Source of the DNA: Botryosphaeria dothidea | Taxonomy: Eukaryota; Ascomycota; Dothideomycetes; Botryosphaeriales; Botryosphaeriaceae | DNA length: 64,000 bases | Direction of reading: 5' to 3' | NCBI GenBank assembly: GCA_011503125.2 | Contig: WWBZ02000051.1 | Location: forward strand, 1,922,001-1,986,000 | In this document: piece after piece, positions 51,658 to 63,412 of the stretch | How the letters are laid out: the number at the start of each line of letters is the position of its first letter | Position numbering within the stretch: position 1 is the first letter of the stretch | Notes under the pieces: generated by a model | Seen by the model: the letters and a program-made list of their open reading frames with translations, nothing else | Told to the model about the DNA's origin: nothing | The model's database searches: none | Program-made: the position numbers and the translations under genes

Positions 51658-53515
51658 TCATGGAGGGCTTGTTTGTGTCCCTTCTCTCGTACGACTATCC
51701 CTTTCGTCACCCCTTAACATTGTATCAGGGATAAAGAAGCAACCAATGAGGCATACGCCCATCATTGGGACGAGCATGGTGAATACGGCGTGTATACCCT
51801 TCATCTTTGCATCCAGAATATCCGATTCCCAGGCTTCTGAGCCAGATTCCCCGATTTGCCAGCTTCCATCAATCACCTGCTCTCGCACGATAGAAGGGAG
51901 CTTCATTGGCAGAGCTGATTTCATTATGGCGAATTGGACCGCAGTTGACAGCGCCACGCCGACGACTGAGCCCAATGCGCGCATCATGTTGCGCGTCGAG
52001 GTGGCGACGGCACGATCTTCGGATTTAGAAAGAGCCTGTAGCGCCACGAGAGCTTTGTGACTTTAAGCAATCAAGCACGGAGTATGGGTTAGTTGGTCTC
52101 ACCAGGTTGAAGGACAAAGCCGATACCTGTCCCTTCGATTACCAACGTAACCACATACAGGCCGACCGGTGTGCTACGCGAGAACAGTACTTTCATGCCG
52201 GCACCAACAACCCACAAAGCCATTCCAGAGTACAAGACCGGACCGTACCTGTAGTTGACTGGTTAGGGAAGAAGCCAAAATGATTTAATGTTGAGCTTGC
52301 CTTTTGAACTTTGTCATTAGTGGCCCCGAAAGCACTCCGGCAACGCTCTGAAGAAGAAGCAGCGGCAATACCAGTGTAGCACTTTGTAACGGACTGTAGC
52401 CTCGAACGTCTTGGAAGTAGACTGGGAGAAAATATAGGTCAACTTGCCAAACAAGATTGTAGAGACCACTCTGTATGTAGATGACAGTGGTTGATGCCTG
52501 GCCGAACAGCCTCATTGGAATCATGGGGATTCTGGCAAAGCTTCGTTCAACCACCACGAAGAGGATGAAGGATACGCCACCTATGACAAGCATGGATATG
52601 ATGAGGGTGCCGTTCCATGGCCAGATGCTGCCACCTGAGTTGATTGGGATCTGGGAAGCCAGAAGAACGGCTACGATCAGAAGGCTGAGACGAAGCGTTC
52701 AATTTGGGCAGCCTGCATATACTTACCAGGACGAATAGCATGCCCATAACAGCCGCACAGAGCCCAACCCAGTCAATTTTACGCAGTTTATCTTGCCAAC
52801 TTCCAACCATTGGCTTCAGCGGCAGTGCTGCCCACGTCACCACCATACACGCCGCCGCAAGCATCGGGGGCACCCAGAAGATCCATCTCCAGCTATCGCG
52901 CCCGTGCCGCAGTACGCTCGCAGCGATGAAGGGGCCCGTACTGGAGCCCAGCCCAATGGCGCCGCTCAGCATGCCTTGGTACTTCCCGCGGTCCTGCAAG
53001 CTGACAAGGTCGCTCACGGTGATCTGCACCAACGAGCTGATGCCGCCGCCCCCAACTCCGCTCAGCGCGCGACACACGTACAGCCATGTCGCCGTTTGCG
53101 CGAACCCGCAGAGTAGATCGCCCAGAACAAGGAAGCCGACGCAGACCAGCAGGATGGGCTTGCGGCCGAAGATGTCGGACAGGCGGCCGTACAGGACCTG
53201 GAAGGCAGTTTGACCCATCAGATAGGAGGTGCCGGCCCAGGTGATGCTGTTGCCGGCATTGAGGGACCGAGAGATGGCCGGCAGGGCCGTGGCAACCGAA
53301 TTGATGTCCAGAGACGAGATGAAGTAGATGGCGGCCAGGCAGAGATAGGCGGATAGGAGCCGGCGGAAAGGCAGTCGAGATGTCTGATCATAAAGCTCGT
53401 GCGAATCTCCGCGTGGTGGCGTGTTTGCTGCTGAGGCGGTGTGCCTATCCGCAGAAACTACCAGAACGCTTTGCGGAGATGACGCGGTCGGGTGGAGCTC
53501 CAGCGTGGTGGCCAT
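51658..53515 (-). CDS. MFS transporter, DHA2-type (14 spans)
   Basis: Four exons (53515-52727, 52650-52301, 52248-52103, 52052-51658) give 559 aa. The N-terminal tail is hydrophilic. TM1 starts at RLLSAYLCLAAIYFISSLDINSV, where the LD-x-x-x-V-x-T/A-A-L-P signature of drug:H+ antiporters reads SVATALPAIS. The motif between TM2 and TM3 is GRLSDIFGRKPIL, and TM5 carries a motif-C-like GLGSSTGPFI. The short spacer IPINSGGSIWPW after the first half fits DHA2 members, which export toxins, drugs or secondary metabolites at the plasma membrane. Intron 2 begins with GC (AAAAG|GCAAGC) and ends CTACAG, a GC-AG intron supported by frame and protein continuity (KFKRYGPVLYSG). No biosynthetic cluster is seen nearby. 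Confidence 0.9.
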
Positions 53516-54255
53516 TGTGATGCATCAACACTTGCTGAGATCTGAATGCTATGTTTTTCCATTGTAGATGCAATAGTCAGGAAGGAGCAATGTTCCCTGA
53601 GATCAAAAAGTGGGGGTTGACGGAATGAGGGGAAGTTTGGGGGCTGCAATCTGGAGATCTCCCCATGAATCCTTGCGCCGTGTCTCTCCCTTGCATATGG
53701 CGTTCGGGCCTTGGCCACCATTGAGCTTCGCCTCGCCTTCGCAGAAAAAGTGTCATTGGAATATAGCAGGATTGCACTGAGCCAAGGTGAAGTTCTGCAG
53801 CTCAGTACGAAGCAAAATAAGCTTGTAACGAGCGTGAAACCTTATCACGCTTATTGAGCCGTTATGCCCCCGCATGCACGATTACTCAACCTTTCAACGA
53901 ACCATGCCTGCTTACTGAACCGCTCGCGTTTATCTAATCGCACCAATTGCAATGGATTATGGAATGCGACATCGATCCTTCTGCGATAGTCTTACTAACA
54001 CCGGTGGGAATGGATTAGAAGAAAGGCGGCTAAAACACTTCAATAAGCGTGCTTACCTGAACAAGCAGGATTACAAAAGTCATGTTGTAGTTTTGGTGCT
54101 TGATGCCTTGTGGAAAATTTTCTGCCTGGCCTGTATAAAAGTGCGTCTCAAACAACCAGCATAATCTTTTGTATCAACACTACAGCTTCAGTCTTCACTT
54201 CACCAACATCTTCAAACATCCCATCGTGACTTCAGCCTTCTTGAAAAATACAATC
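53516..54255. other. Divergent promoter region of MFS and GFA genes
   Basis: About 740 bases. The right part has a clear TATA box (listed separately); the rest shows no coding frame. Several short AT-rich stretches, no repeat. Confidence 0.4.
54134..54140 (+). promoter_or_regulatory. TATA box of the GFA-domain gene
   Basis: TATAAAA lies 116 bases ahead of the ATG at 54256 and is followed by an AC-rich leader (CAACATCTTCAAACATCC). Position and context suit a core promoter. Confidence 0.5.
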
Positions 54256-54951
54256 ATGTCGACCACCGACCATTCCGACAAGTCTAAGCCGTACTTTCCT
54301 CTGGCTGGTGCCGCCAACGATGGCTGGACCAAAGATGACGAGGCAACTGCGACCTGCTTCTGCGGCGCAGTGCAGCTTGCATTTGTAAGTTTGGCCCTCA
54401 GACTTCCTACCTTGAGACGGGGAAAATGAGTGTTACTCACTTGAGTTTCCCTCACTTTCCTCTTGCCCCACATACCCTCATCAGTGTTTCCTTTTCCTGC
54501 CCTTCATTTGAAGTTCAATCATTACTTTCTTCCGACGCTGACCTCCAATGGCCAGCCAACCGAAGGCCCAGGCCTGCTCAACACCTTCGTCTGCAACTGC
54601 AGCGACTGCCACAAGATCACGGCCTCCATGTTCGCCTCCAACTTCACCGTCGCCGACACGCACCTGAAGCACCTGCGGGGCCAGGAGAACCTCAACACCT
54701 ACGGCCAGAAGCAGACCATCGAGTCCGGCAGCACCATGACCAACTACTTCTGCAAGATCTGCGGCACCCTCATGTACCGCGTCGGCGCCCGCTGGCCCGG
54801 CACCAGCATCCTGCGCATCGGCACCATCGACGACTTCCACCTGATGGAGACCAAGCTGAAGCCTCAGGTCGAGCAGTTCGTGAGGCAGAGGGCCGACTGG
54901 CTCCCGGGCGTGAAGGGTGTGGAGCAGGTTCAGGGACATGCGGTCTTCTAA
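54256..54951 (+). CDS. GFA/CENP-V-domain protein (glutathione-dependent formaldehyde-activating-like)
   Basis: Two exons, 54256-54384 and 54556-54951, joined across a 171 base intron, give 174 aa. The zinc ligands are in place: CFCGAVQ in exon 1 (CxCG), NCSDCHK (CxxC), and CKICGT in the second half. The N-terminus is a short polar lead. Fungal genomes hold many such small Gfa-like proteins of unknown substrate; a zinc-bound carbon-sulphur lyase activity is the family expectation. Exon 2 is markedly GC-rich and codon-biased compared with its flanks. The intron is longer than others in the window. Confidence 0.88.
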
Positions 54952-55522
54952 GGCAGGAAGACATGAGCTGAGGCTTTGGGAATGATTGGTCATTCATTTG
55001 TGTGTACAGTAGCTACTCAGTCTGCTCGTTACAGGAGCCAGGCCACGGCATATTAGCAGATTGAATCCACTAGTTTTCAGTCCCATTCATTGTTCTCACT
55101 CGTAGTGCAGAACTTCAATTGATGCTCTCGAATGTTGCTCGTGTTGAGTATATTTGTAATTATCCATATATCTTTAGATGTGGTTCTTTTATTATCTGTT
55201 CCATTCTCCATCATTACGAGCACCTCCGTTCTCCGGCTCGTATGGTGTCCAGCCTCTGGATGCTCTCCACGAACAGAATGATTGATCAAGAGGAGTCCTG
55301 GAGAGGGTAGGGTAGGCTGATGCCACTAGGTAGGAGCGGCATGAAGTATTGAGCCGCAAGTACAGGATAACGACTGTCAATCGCCTTCTCTCTACAGCAT
55401 ACACCAGGTCCTGCGCATTGTGCCCAAGATGCGCTCAGATCAAGCACTATGCGACCGGGCTCCTTTTGAATTTCCAGTCAAAAACCACGGAAGGACTTTC
55501 AAATAGAGAGGTGGTTGTGCTT
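54952..55522. other. 3' flank of the GFA gene and spacer
   Basis: AT-rich. Short frames only. It ends at the former stop codon of the DUF6536-like gene (55523-55525). Confidence 0.35.
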
Positions 55523-58210
55523 GTCAATCAAGCGGGGTCTTGAAAGGATAATGTTGGGAGGAACAGGGTCTGATCGAACCAAGGGTCAACACCGAAAATT
55601 TGTTATATAGCTACTATATAAGAGGGACCGGGTCACCTACCCTCCTCCTCCTCATGCCAATCTACGATGAACTTCACTCCCTATATAAACAACTCGTTTA
55701 TCCAACAGATAAGCACCATAGCCGTCGCGTAGGCTCTCGAGGACTTTGCCGAATGGGTTCTCCTCCGGCCTCCATGCATCATACATCAGCCTGGACCAAA
55801 TTCCTCGCGATAATCCCATATCTTTAACCTCGTCTGGACTGACCATGCCTTCTTTCATGATTTGTTCTGGTCTAAATAGCCTGAGCGGATTATCGGCGTG
55901 GATTGACCTGCAGTTTCTTTCATACTTTAAGAGTCGATCGAACAGACCTTTCTCCATGAGATCTTTCCTGGTAACCCGCAACCAGTGCACGAATGGCATT
56001 GAATGCTTTGGAAAATCGACCGGAATATGCCAAAAAGAGCAATGAATCTCAGGGTCGTCAACACGTGCTTCATGACAACCCCACTGCAGGGGAAGCTTGG
56101 ATATCTCCGAATGAGAAGCTGTGGGATGACACGCCGCTGCTATAGCAGCGCTACAGCTCCCGGTAAGTGGAAGGCCATTGTTGAAGGGGGACGCTGTCAG
56201 GCCGAAGAAATAGCTTAAATGGATCAGAAGTGCTGTGAGAAGGCAGATGATGCCCAAGGGAGAGTAGCCGCATCGAAGGAAGGGTTCAACTTGGCCGAGC
56301 TCAACGCTAACAGCAAAGAATGACTGAGAGGCCAGTCAATGTAACAGACCAGACATGGCAATGAATGGTACTGCGTGTCGCAAAGGTAGCTGGAGGAGGT
56401 ATGTGCCGCGCTGAGCTCCTAGCGGTATTCCAGACATACGTAGACCCTTTCTCACCTTGCCGTAGGAATCCGATTCAATCCCCAGGGCGATGATCGTTAA
56501 AATTCCATTGTAGAGGAAATAGAGTGTGGAGAGCAGAGGTTGAGCTAAGTTTGCCAGGGTTGCAACATTCCAAAGAACCATCGATTCACTCAAGCTGGAC
56601 GAGAGTACAATGGTCCGAGGGTCTACCGATCCAAAGCCAATCTCGAACAGTGCTTGAATAGAGACATTCGCTTGGATGTGGGCTATAGCTCCCCACAGGA
56701 ATAATACAACAAGAGCCGTGGGCAAAAGGTAACTATTGATGAATGAGCTAGAATCAAGTCAGCCAGGGATTTATACATCCAACGCGATGAACAATGTTAG
56801 CTTATTGTAACTTAATGCGCGCCATCTTCGCTGCCGCATGGGCATCCAAAATTTTGAGGATGATTTCCAAGCCCATTGATAAGTTGCTTCGCCGGCTTGA
56901 AGGAATTCCATGCCCATGGTGATTAAACCTGGTTCTGTTATGAATGAATTAACCGCATCCCCTACGGTCAATAATGGTGAGGCATTACTGCGAAAGGCGG
57001 CTAGAATCAAAAGCAAAATTTTTGTAAAGGTGATAATGACCACTGTGATTGCCACCTGTCATGCCATCTCCAGCATACAGTTCTCCTCTGTCCGAGAGCT
57101 GTAACACCGGGTGATGTTTTGACCGGGCTGGAAAGGATCTCAAGTCTCGTACGTTTTGTTGGGCTTTACGTTGCACGGAACGCAGTTAGTGTCGGTGTAG
57201 TCGTTGAAGGAATATTGATTGCCACAGATCCATGAGTAACTACTGTGGATGCAATTCTTAATCTTCGTCGCATCTACAATTTTGTTTAGCGTTATAGAGC
57301 CTTGGTCATTTGATCCCTTTGGCTCTAAAAGCAGGAGGTCGCGGTCTGAGACGAAAGCATTACCAAATAAACCCATGCACTCGTCCCTTGTATGACGAAC
57401 CAGACTGGAATTAAGATAGTCTGTTCCGTCAATGGATATCTTGGTATCCTCGTGAAGCAATAAATTGCATAGAGGCGAGAAACCGGGTTCAAAGGTAACA
57501 GACTGGTTGACCAAAACGGTATTATTGATTTTGATGAAGACTCCGGGGTTCACCGTATAGATATCGTAGGATTTCGCGCTGATTGTGGAGAAGATCGTAG
57601 CGTTAAAACTATTCAGTCATTATTGATGCTCTATTTTTCTTTCAAAGAAAAATACAGCACGGATCGGACGAGAAAGCTTACAAGATATGGAGTAAGAAAG
57701 ACGTTATCGCGAACATCCCCCAAAGGATGGATTGTTTTAGTGGAATGTACTTCAAATTTCGGAAGCTGTGGACTCCAATATCCAGCCAAATCTTTTCGCA
57801 TGCGCTCTCTCGATATCGTGGCGGGTAGGGGCCGAAAGGCACTGCATACTGTAATTGCTGGCACTAATAAGAAGATTACTTGCGATGTTGATGTATAGAT
57901 GCAAGTATGTGTTGTATGTCCGCGCTTTGGAGCAGTTTCCATCCAAGAGGACTGCGCGGCCGTTTTGGATCCCCTTGTTTGAAACAAGCGCAAACACGAG
58001 AGCGGATGTGTTGAAACAACACACTAGCGCTGCTAGTGTAATTCCTATCTTTAAGCCGAACCTCCAGCCAATGTAAGCTCGCTCTACTTTCCACTTCTCG
58101 AAACGCTTCCATCGGTTGCGCAAGGTCGTTGGATTTTCTTCGTCGTGTTTTTGATCGAAGGACTTGGAATCCTCGGTGGATTTTGAAGAGTTTGAAGAGG
58201 ATGGTCCCAT
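55523..58210 (-). pseudogene. DUF6536-like multi-pass membrane protein gene, decayed
   Basis: It starts MGPSSSNSSKS and enters the fungal DUF6536 domain: GLKIGITLAALVCCFNTSALVF, then YINIASNLLISASNYSMQCL-like and APTRHDIERAHAK. There the frame shifts near 57791-57799 (one A apparently missing) before WLDIGVHSFRNLKYIPL. Further lesions in frame are TGA at 57140-57142, TGA at 57059-57061 and TGA at 56336-56338, the latter two at likely Trp codons. Late segments are clear: spans YLLPTALVVLFLWGAIAHI, then the GLPLTGSCSAAIAAACHP box and PLQWGCHE, typical of the family's C-terminal end. The last codons (AYPFKTPLD, stop) are separated from the rest by the solo LTR at 55551-55707. Four independent lesions make it a pseudogene. 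DUF6536 naming is from recall of the family. Confidence 0.75.
55551..55707 (+). repeat. Solo LTR, copia family C, in the last codons of the DUF6536-like gene
   Basis: 157 bp, TGTTGGGAGG...TATCCAACA, closely similar to the copy at 40240. A perfect 5 bp target duplication GATAA flanks it (55546-55550, 55708-55712). Removal restores the minus-strand gene's last codons. Confidence 0.94.
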
Positions 58211-59096
58211 TGTATGCAGTCTCGAAACTTGTTTCGAGTAGGCGCAAGTGCGAAAAGTTTTGAGTGGACTCAGGGGGGTCTTCTGACACGAGGGACAGCA
58301 AATGCACAGAAAGGCAGATACTCTCTGGCGTGAAGGTGGAAAGAGAATGATAAGTGTGAGGTGGACTTGAGTCGGCGTTGTTCAGTCTCGTTGAGCATCT
58401 GTAGTGTAAAGCGATGCTGCAGCAGTACACAATATATATATCATTCTGAGATGTAGCTACAAGCAAGACCAGAATGGTAAGGCAGATTGGACGTAGAGCT
58501 CTGTAAGGGGTAACGGTTGTACGGTTCCAGCACAGCCGCGAGGAAATTTCAGGCGGGAGTGAAGGCTGAGATGTCGACCAATAAATCAACTGTGCTTTGT
58601 CTGAATGAGCAAGACATAATCCTGATGGGGATGATGGTGTGGGGCTGACCGGGGGGCCCGAATTCATGTACTTCTCCAACTGTACCACCAAACCGTCAGT
58701 TGAGGCGTGCGTGAGCGGCCTTGCATACGGCCGAAAGGTAACTATGCAACTCTTTAAGATAGACACAGACATTCTTGTATACGTAAAAATGGGTTTTGTG
58801 ATACCTCGTGATCATTTACCTAGATAGGTTTCTAATCTGATTTCGTCCTCACGGAACAATTCAAACTGATTAGGATCAATGGAGCGAGGAACAACGGCGA
58901 TCTGGAAGAGCAATGGCTTGAGAGATACTTGGCGTGTTACACTAGAGCGGCTGATGTCAGACGGTGGCGGCCTACCCCGCACTCTGCGTACCTGTCTTAA
59001 CACTCGACCCATTCCTCTCGTACGTGAGTTCTAAGTCTTTCCTGCCGCACCGGGCCAGCCTTCTTTTTTTTTTGCCAATCCGTGCGTTTGCATGTT
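58211..59096. other. Divergent spacer, decayed promoter region and leader of the Ap4A gene
   Basis: A long minus-strand frame covers part of it, but the encoded chain is low in family signal and looks non-coding. A T10 tract (59064) lies close to the Ap4A start. Confidence 0.35.
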
Positions 59097-60006
59097 ATGG
59101 ATAGTGTAAACAGGAACATCATTCTGGATACGTTCGATGATCTGCTCAAGCGTGAGAAGATCGTATATGGCGAGACGGAATCCATTTTCTACAAGGACGG
59201 TAGTTTCCTGGTGAGTACACAGAGACAACAACACAAGGATTTCTCAGCTGAATCATCTTCAGTTCCAGTTCCGGGTTTGCCCCTCGCTCTTGAGGAAGCC
59301 AAGGCTACAGGACGCATCTGAGCATAATCAATCCGATACATTTGGGCCAGGCAGCGACCTCGAATTTGGTGACCAAAAGCTTCTGGTTGCTTCCGTGAAT
59401 GGAACCCATCACCTCATTATAAATAAGTTCTGCATCTTCCGGCCACAATATGTATTGCTGTCCATGGACTCATACCGGCGTCAAGATGAACCTGTCGATT
59501 TGGATGATTTTCAAGCCTTTATCAATATCTCAAAACGTTTACAGGGTCCTCATTACGCCTTGTACAATTGCATGGAGCCCGCAGGATCCAGTCGAATGCA
59601 CAAGCATTTACAGGTCTTCGAAGTACCGCAGGACTTTTCCCTTTTCCCTGATCGCGCCCGTGAAGATACAGCCAAGGCACCTTATCGATACTTCCTTGAG
59701 TATTTCAGCTCCAAGTCCCCCACTGCTCTCGAGGTTCTGAGTGCGTATAAGAGGCTGCTGTCAGATTCCAGACGCACAGTACGTCTGGGGACTGGGTGTC
59801 AAGATGGAGTTTGCCCACACAACTTGATTCTCACAGAAAGTTGGATGCTGGTCATTCCCCGTAGGAGATCCAATGTGGATGGGGCTAGCGCGAACGGGGC
59901 TGGAATGATGGGAATGGTCTGGGTTTCAGATAAGGCACAGGTGGAGAGGTGGATGGCATTGGGTCCAAGCTGGGTTCTTTCGCAGCTGGGCGTGGAGAAT
60001 GATTAG
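59097..60006 (+). CDS. Ap4A phosphorylase / ATP adenylyltransferase (Apa2-like)
   Basis: Exons 59097-59210 and 59263-60006 (intron GTGAGT...CTTCAG, 52 bases, phase 0) give 285 aa. The junction makes FQFRVCPSLLRKP, and LLVASVNGTHHLIINKF with FRPQYVLLS follow as in the N-terminal domain of yeast Apa1/Apa2. The HIT-like catalytic motif reads SSRMHKHLQVF near residue 155 (canonical form SQPHRHLQ), so the key His pair is kept. The C-terminal part has CPHNLILTESWMLVIPRR and ends with SWVLSQLGV, family-typical. The enzyme splits diadenosine tetraphosphate into ATP and ADP with phosphate, controlling Ap4A levels. It is intact and slightly shorter than the yeast enzymes. Confidence 0.9.
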
Positions 60007-60418
60007 GCGACAGCTTGAACCTTGCGAACCTTTGGCTTTTGTACGTATTGCGAAACAAGACCCTTCGAAATGTTTATGAAGGCAAGGAACTTGCACAGAT
60101 ATCTGTCGAACTAACACATCACTGAGTTTATGACATGACCTTTGACGATGAACCAAGTCAATGGTCATCTCAAGGCCTTCATCGGCCAGATACTGAGTGC
60201 CGGGCTCGGTGCATTAACCGCCGACTGACGACACGTTTTACAGAAGGCCGATATCCGCATACAAACAGATCCCGGAGTGCATTCTTCAAGGACGAATTCA
60301 CAAGTATATTGGAAAATGAAATATCGGCTTTGAGCTTCATCCAGCGACACATGTATAAGTTTGCTGCCCGCATGAAGTGTACATACACTCAAGGTGATCA
60401 AGACGGATTGTGGGCTTC
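60007..60418. other. Convergent 3' spacer
   Basis: About 410 bases between converging genes. Frames here are antisense shadows or short. Nothing else noted. Confidence 0.35.
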
Positions 60419-62733
60419 TCAAGGGTTCTCCTCTATGAATAGCTGGGAGGCAAGCACATTTTCCCGCATTTCTACGCATCCTTCTGTGCTCGTCGATTGT
60501 TGTCTTTCCGCCACAATCGTACGCTCATCTTCTGGGAGTCCCACGTCAGCATTTCCTCTCCTTGGTCCGAACCACGGATACGGAAGAACAATACCGTCAG
60601 ATTCCTTTGGAGATGACCGGTCATTTCCATCCGATTCTCTTGGAACTGATGACCGAAGTCTGGGATGCGTCGGATCTGTCAGGTCCAGCGGAGCGAGCCT
60701 TTCGCCCTTTCGCGTGACAGGAATATCATTGTCAGCAAGGGACCATACCCCAAAGCCAGCCCCCTCGTGAGCGAGACGCTGTAACTGTAACGCATCGTTT
60801 GTGACCCATTCAAGGCGCGCGTACTTGTCCCTGTTCGGGCGCCGCCGCTGAGCGCAACTCACTATCGGTGCGACGGTAATGGAAACGAGCATGATGAGGC
60901 CACCGAGGCAGAAAATGAAGAAAAGGCCGAATACGTTGAACGAGACATATGCATTGCTGCGTATTTTCTGAAGGGGACGCTCATGTCAGTACGGACAAGA
61001 GGAACGGAGTCGGGTAGGCCGACCTGGCTTTTGCAGAGCTTTTTCGACTCCTCGTCAGGTGGGTCATAGAACCATTGGCTCCACCTCGGATCGTGATCAC
61101 CCCTTGCAGTACTCACAAATGCGTCCTGGAGGAGAGCCAAGGTAGCGTTGTGCCAATTCTCTACATCCAGCTGCCACTGATTGTCTGGGATGGGCCCCTG
61201 TACTGAATTGAAGAGGGCGTACTTGGAGCTCAAGACCCGGCTTCCAAGGGTCTTTACAATCTTTGGGGCTCGGAATGCACGATAGACGAGGGCGCGGTAG
61301 ATCCATTCAAACCGAGGCCATGCTGATTCAGGGAACAACTTCTCGGCGTTAATTTGAGCGTCCACACCAGCCGCTCCAATCAAAGGCGCACAGCGCTGGT
61401 TTTTCGGAAGGTTTGGGTTGCAAAACTGTTCTTGGTGTGCGCATGCAAGAGGCGATGCTACTTCATCTTGCAAGTAAACTTGTAGTGTCGCCTCGGTCGA
61501 AATTCTTGATATGTTGTAAGCGGGGCGTGACGCCTTGTACCACTCGTCAGTGGTATTTTCCGCAAACAATACACGGTTGGCCGACAAGAAGTACATTTCG
61601 ACATCTGCATCTTTTCTATCCAACTCGGGGATTGGATCCCAATAGTTGGTCGCTATGCGTGTGCCATTGCTATACTCGGATGCCATGTAACTAAAACATG
61701 TCAGTTGTGCTACGTGTGCTCGACCGAGTAGACCTCCTCTGGAGGCTTACAATATTTCGTAGTCTGGATGACCTGGATGATAATCAAGCAGCTGTATCTC
61801 GTAGAGCGCGGTGTCCGGATACTGCCAAGTGTAATTCTTTTGAAAGAATGGTCCGTAGTGATACTGGGCGTACAGCCTATCGCTTGTTGCTTGTCGGTAT
61901 GACTTGCGACCTTTCGTTGACAGCGGTGCACAGTGGGTCACTCTCCGAAAGGTGAATCTCTCACTGGGAGGTGCGTTGATACCGAAGTCTTCGTGGCTGT
62001 TGAGAAAGCCCGTGTCGATTAAGAGGCTAGTGTTTTCGCTCTGGCAGAGGCCCGGGAAGGGGCAGGTGGCATCCCTCGTAATCATAGGCTCCAGGCGCCT
62101 TTTTACATAGGTATTACAATCCGTCGTTCCGAGGTTGTTTTCGGAGTAACATTGCTGGGCATAGTCGGCACCACCGCCTGTAACCTTTGCTTGAAAAGGG
62201 TTCAATCGCAACTCTCGCTGGGTCGAAGTCATATTATCTGCTTTCGCGCCCCCGAGGAGCATCTGGTTGCAATTTTTGCCAGTGAGCAAGACTTCGCTTC
62301 CCGTAGATGTAGAGACTCTCGACGAGAAGCCGCTTGCCACGGCAAAAGCACATGCAAATAGTACTGTGCATGCTAGGATTGGAAGAACACGGTAATAGGG
62401 TCTGCTGGCAAGCTGACGCCACACCCAGAAAAGTCTGACAAACGAAATGATGCCTGAAAGGGCGGTAATGCCGTTGCGAAGGATGGCTTGACGTTGATGA
62501 TATAGCCCATCCTGGGGATTGTTGGACGATAATGCGCTGTGAAGCGCAAAGCAGATGATTCTCCAAAGGTGGGTTCCGACTAAGGTAACGAAGAAGGCAA
62601 CGAATGCGATGAGGAGGTTTCCATCGGCACGGCTCAGGGTGAGTGTCGCTCCAAGAACTTTCCCCTGAGACCAGTTCGTCCAGAAACCGCAGTAAACATC
62701 AAAAGCAGACGTAGGATCGGAGTTAGCATCCAT
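60419..62733 (-). CDS. Fungus-specific multi-pass membrane protein, 732 aa
   Basis: Three exons (62733-61751, 61690-61024, 60967-60419) join in frame. The protein has an N-terminal stretch, a span (GNLLIAFVAFFVTLVGTHLW), two more hydrophobic segments (ALSGIISFVRLFWVW; VLPILACTVLFACAFAVASGF), a loop of about 400 residues with many cysteines and glycosylation sites that must lie outside the cell, a last span (VSFNVFGLFFIFCLGGLIMLV), and a cytosolic tail of about 150 residues. The second intron has the unusual donor GTCGGC; the frame and protein continuity across it (CKSQ|KIRSNAYV) support it, but another donor is possible. I know this layout from uncharacterised proteins in many ascomycetes but not its function. 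No lesions seen, unlike its neighbours. Confidence 0.75.
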
Positions 62734-63412
62734 GGTCCTGTTCGAAAGATTCTGTGTTCTGATTGGCCAGATAATGTAGAAGTATGATTGATGATTTCAC
62801 AGCGGAACAAAAGTATGATTTACAACATTGGAGAGTGTGGCAGTCCTGATTCTGGCAACGTGTGAAACAGCCAGTTTATTTATGTCTACACAAGTCGGCT
62901 CTGCCGCCGTGGCCCCCAAAAGTCAGTCCTTGCAGTTGCAGCCTCTTATGGGTCGAGGATTCATATGCTGCCTATTTTTTCACGCAGTGAAAACCTGTTG
63001 TGACGCAAGAAACGTCACAGACTCACACCTGCACCACAAGCTGTGTGGCACGGAATGAATACTTCAAAGTGATGTGCCTTGCCAAAAATTTCAACTTCAG
63101 CCTTTCCTACCCTGCATATGGTCTCATGCCCCTTTCTAGTGTCAGGGAGTTTTGCATATCTTGTATGAGCTGGGTGATTAGTGCTCACGTCCCCTCGCTT
63201 TAATCAGGGGTTAAGATAAGGCAATGCAACTGCAATAGGTTGGACGGCACCCAGGGCCAGGGTAGACGGGGTGAATGTGGGGGCCAGACAAGCTCGCCAT
63301 CGAAGCGGGGAAATCCCAAGTTTAGCGACATTAGCTACATTAGTAAAATGCTCTTCGCCGTTACGCTACCTATTTACAGTGTCTTCCTGGTGCGCGGTAG
63401 ATAGCCGAAAGT
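62734..63412. other. Spacer, promoter of the membrane protein and 3' flank of the amine oxidase
   Basis: About 680 bases without a convincing frame. The 3' UTR of the amine oxidase probably ends near 63300. No repeats. Confidence 0.35.

Noticed and set aside
58211..58772. Minus-strand frame with hydrophobic pieces upstream of the DUF6536-like start
   Set aside because: No family resemblance and no clear splice to the downstream gene; treated as promoter region.
60135..60770. Plus-strand frame of 211 codons
   Set aside because: Antisense to the last exon of the membrane protein at 60419-62733.
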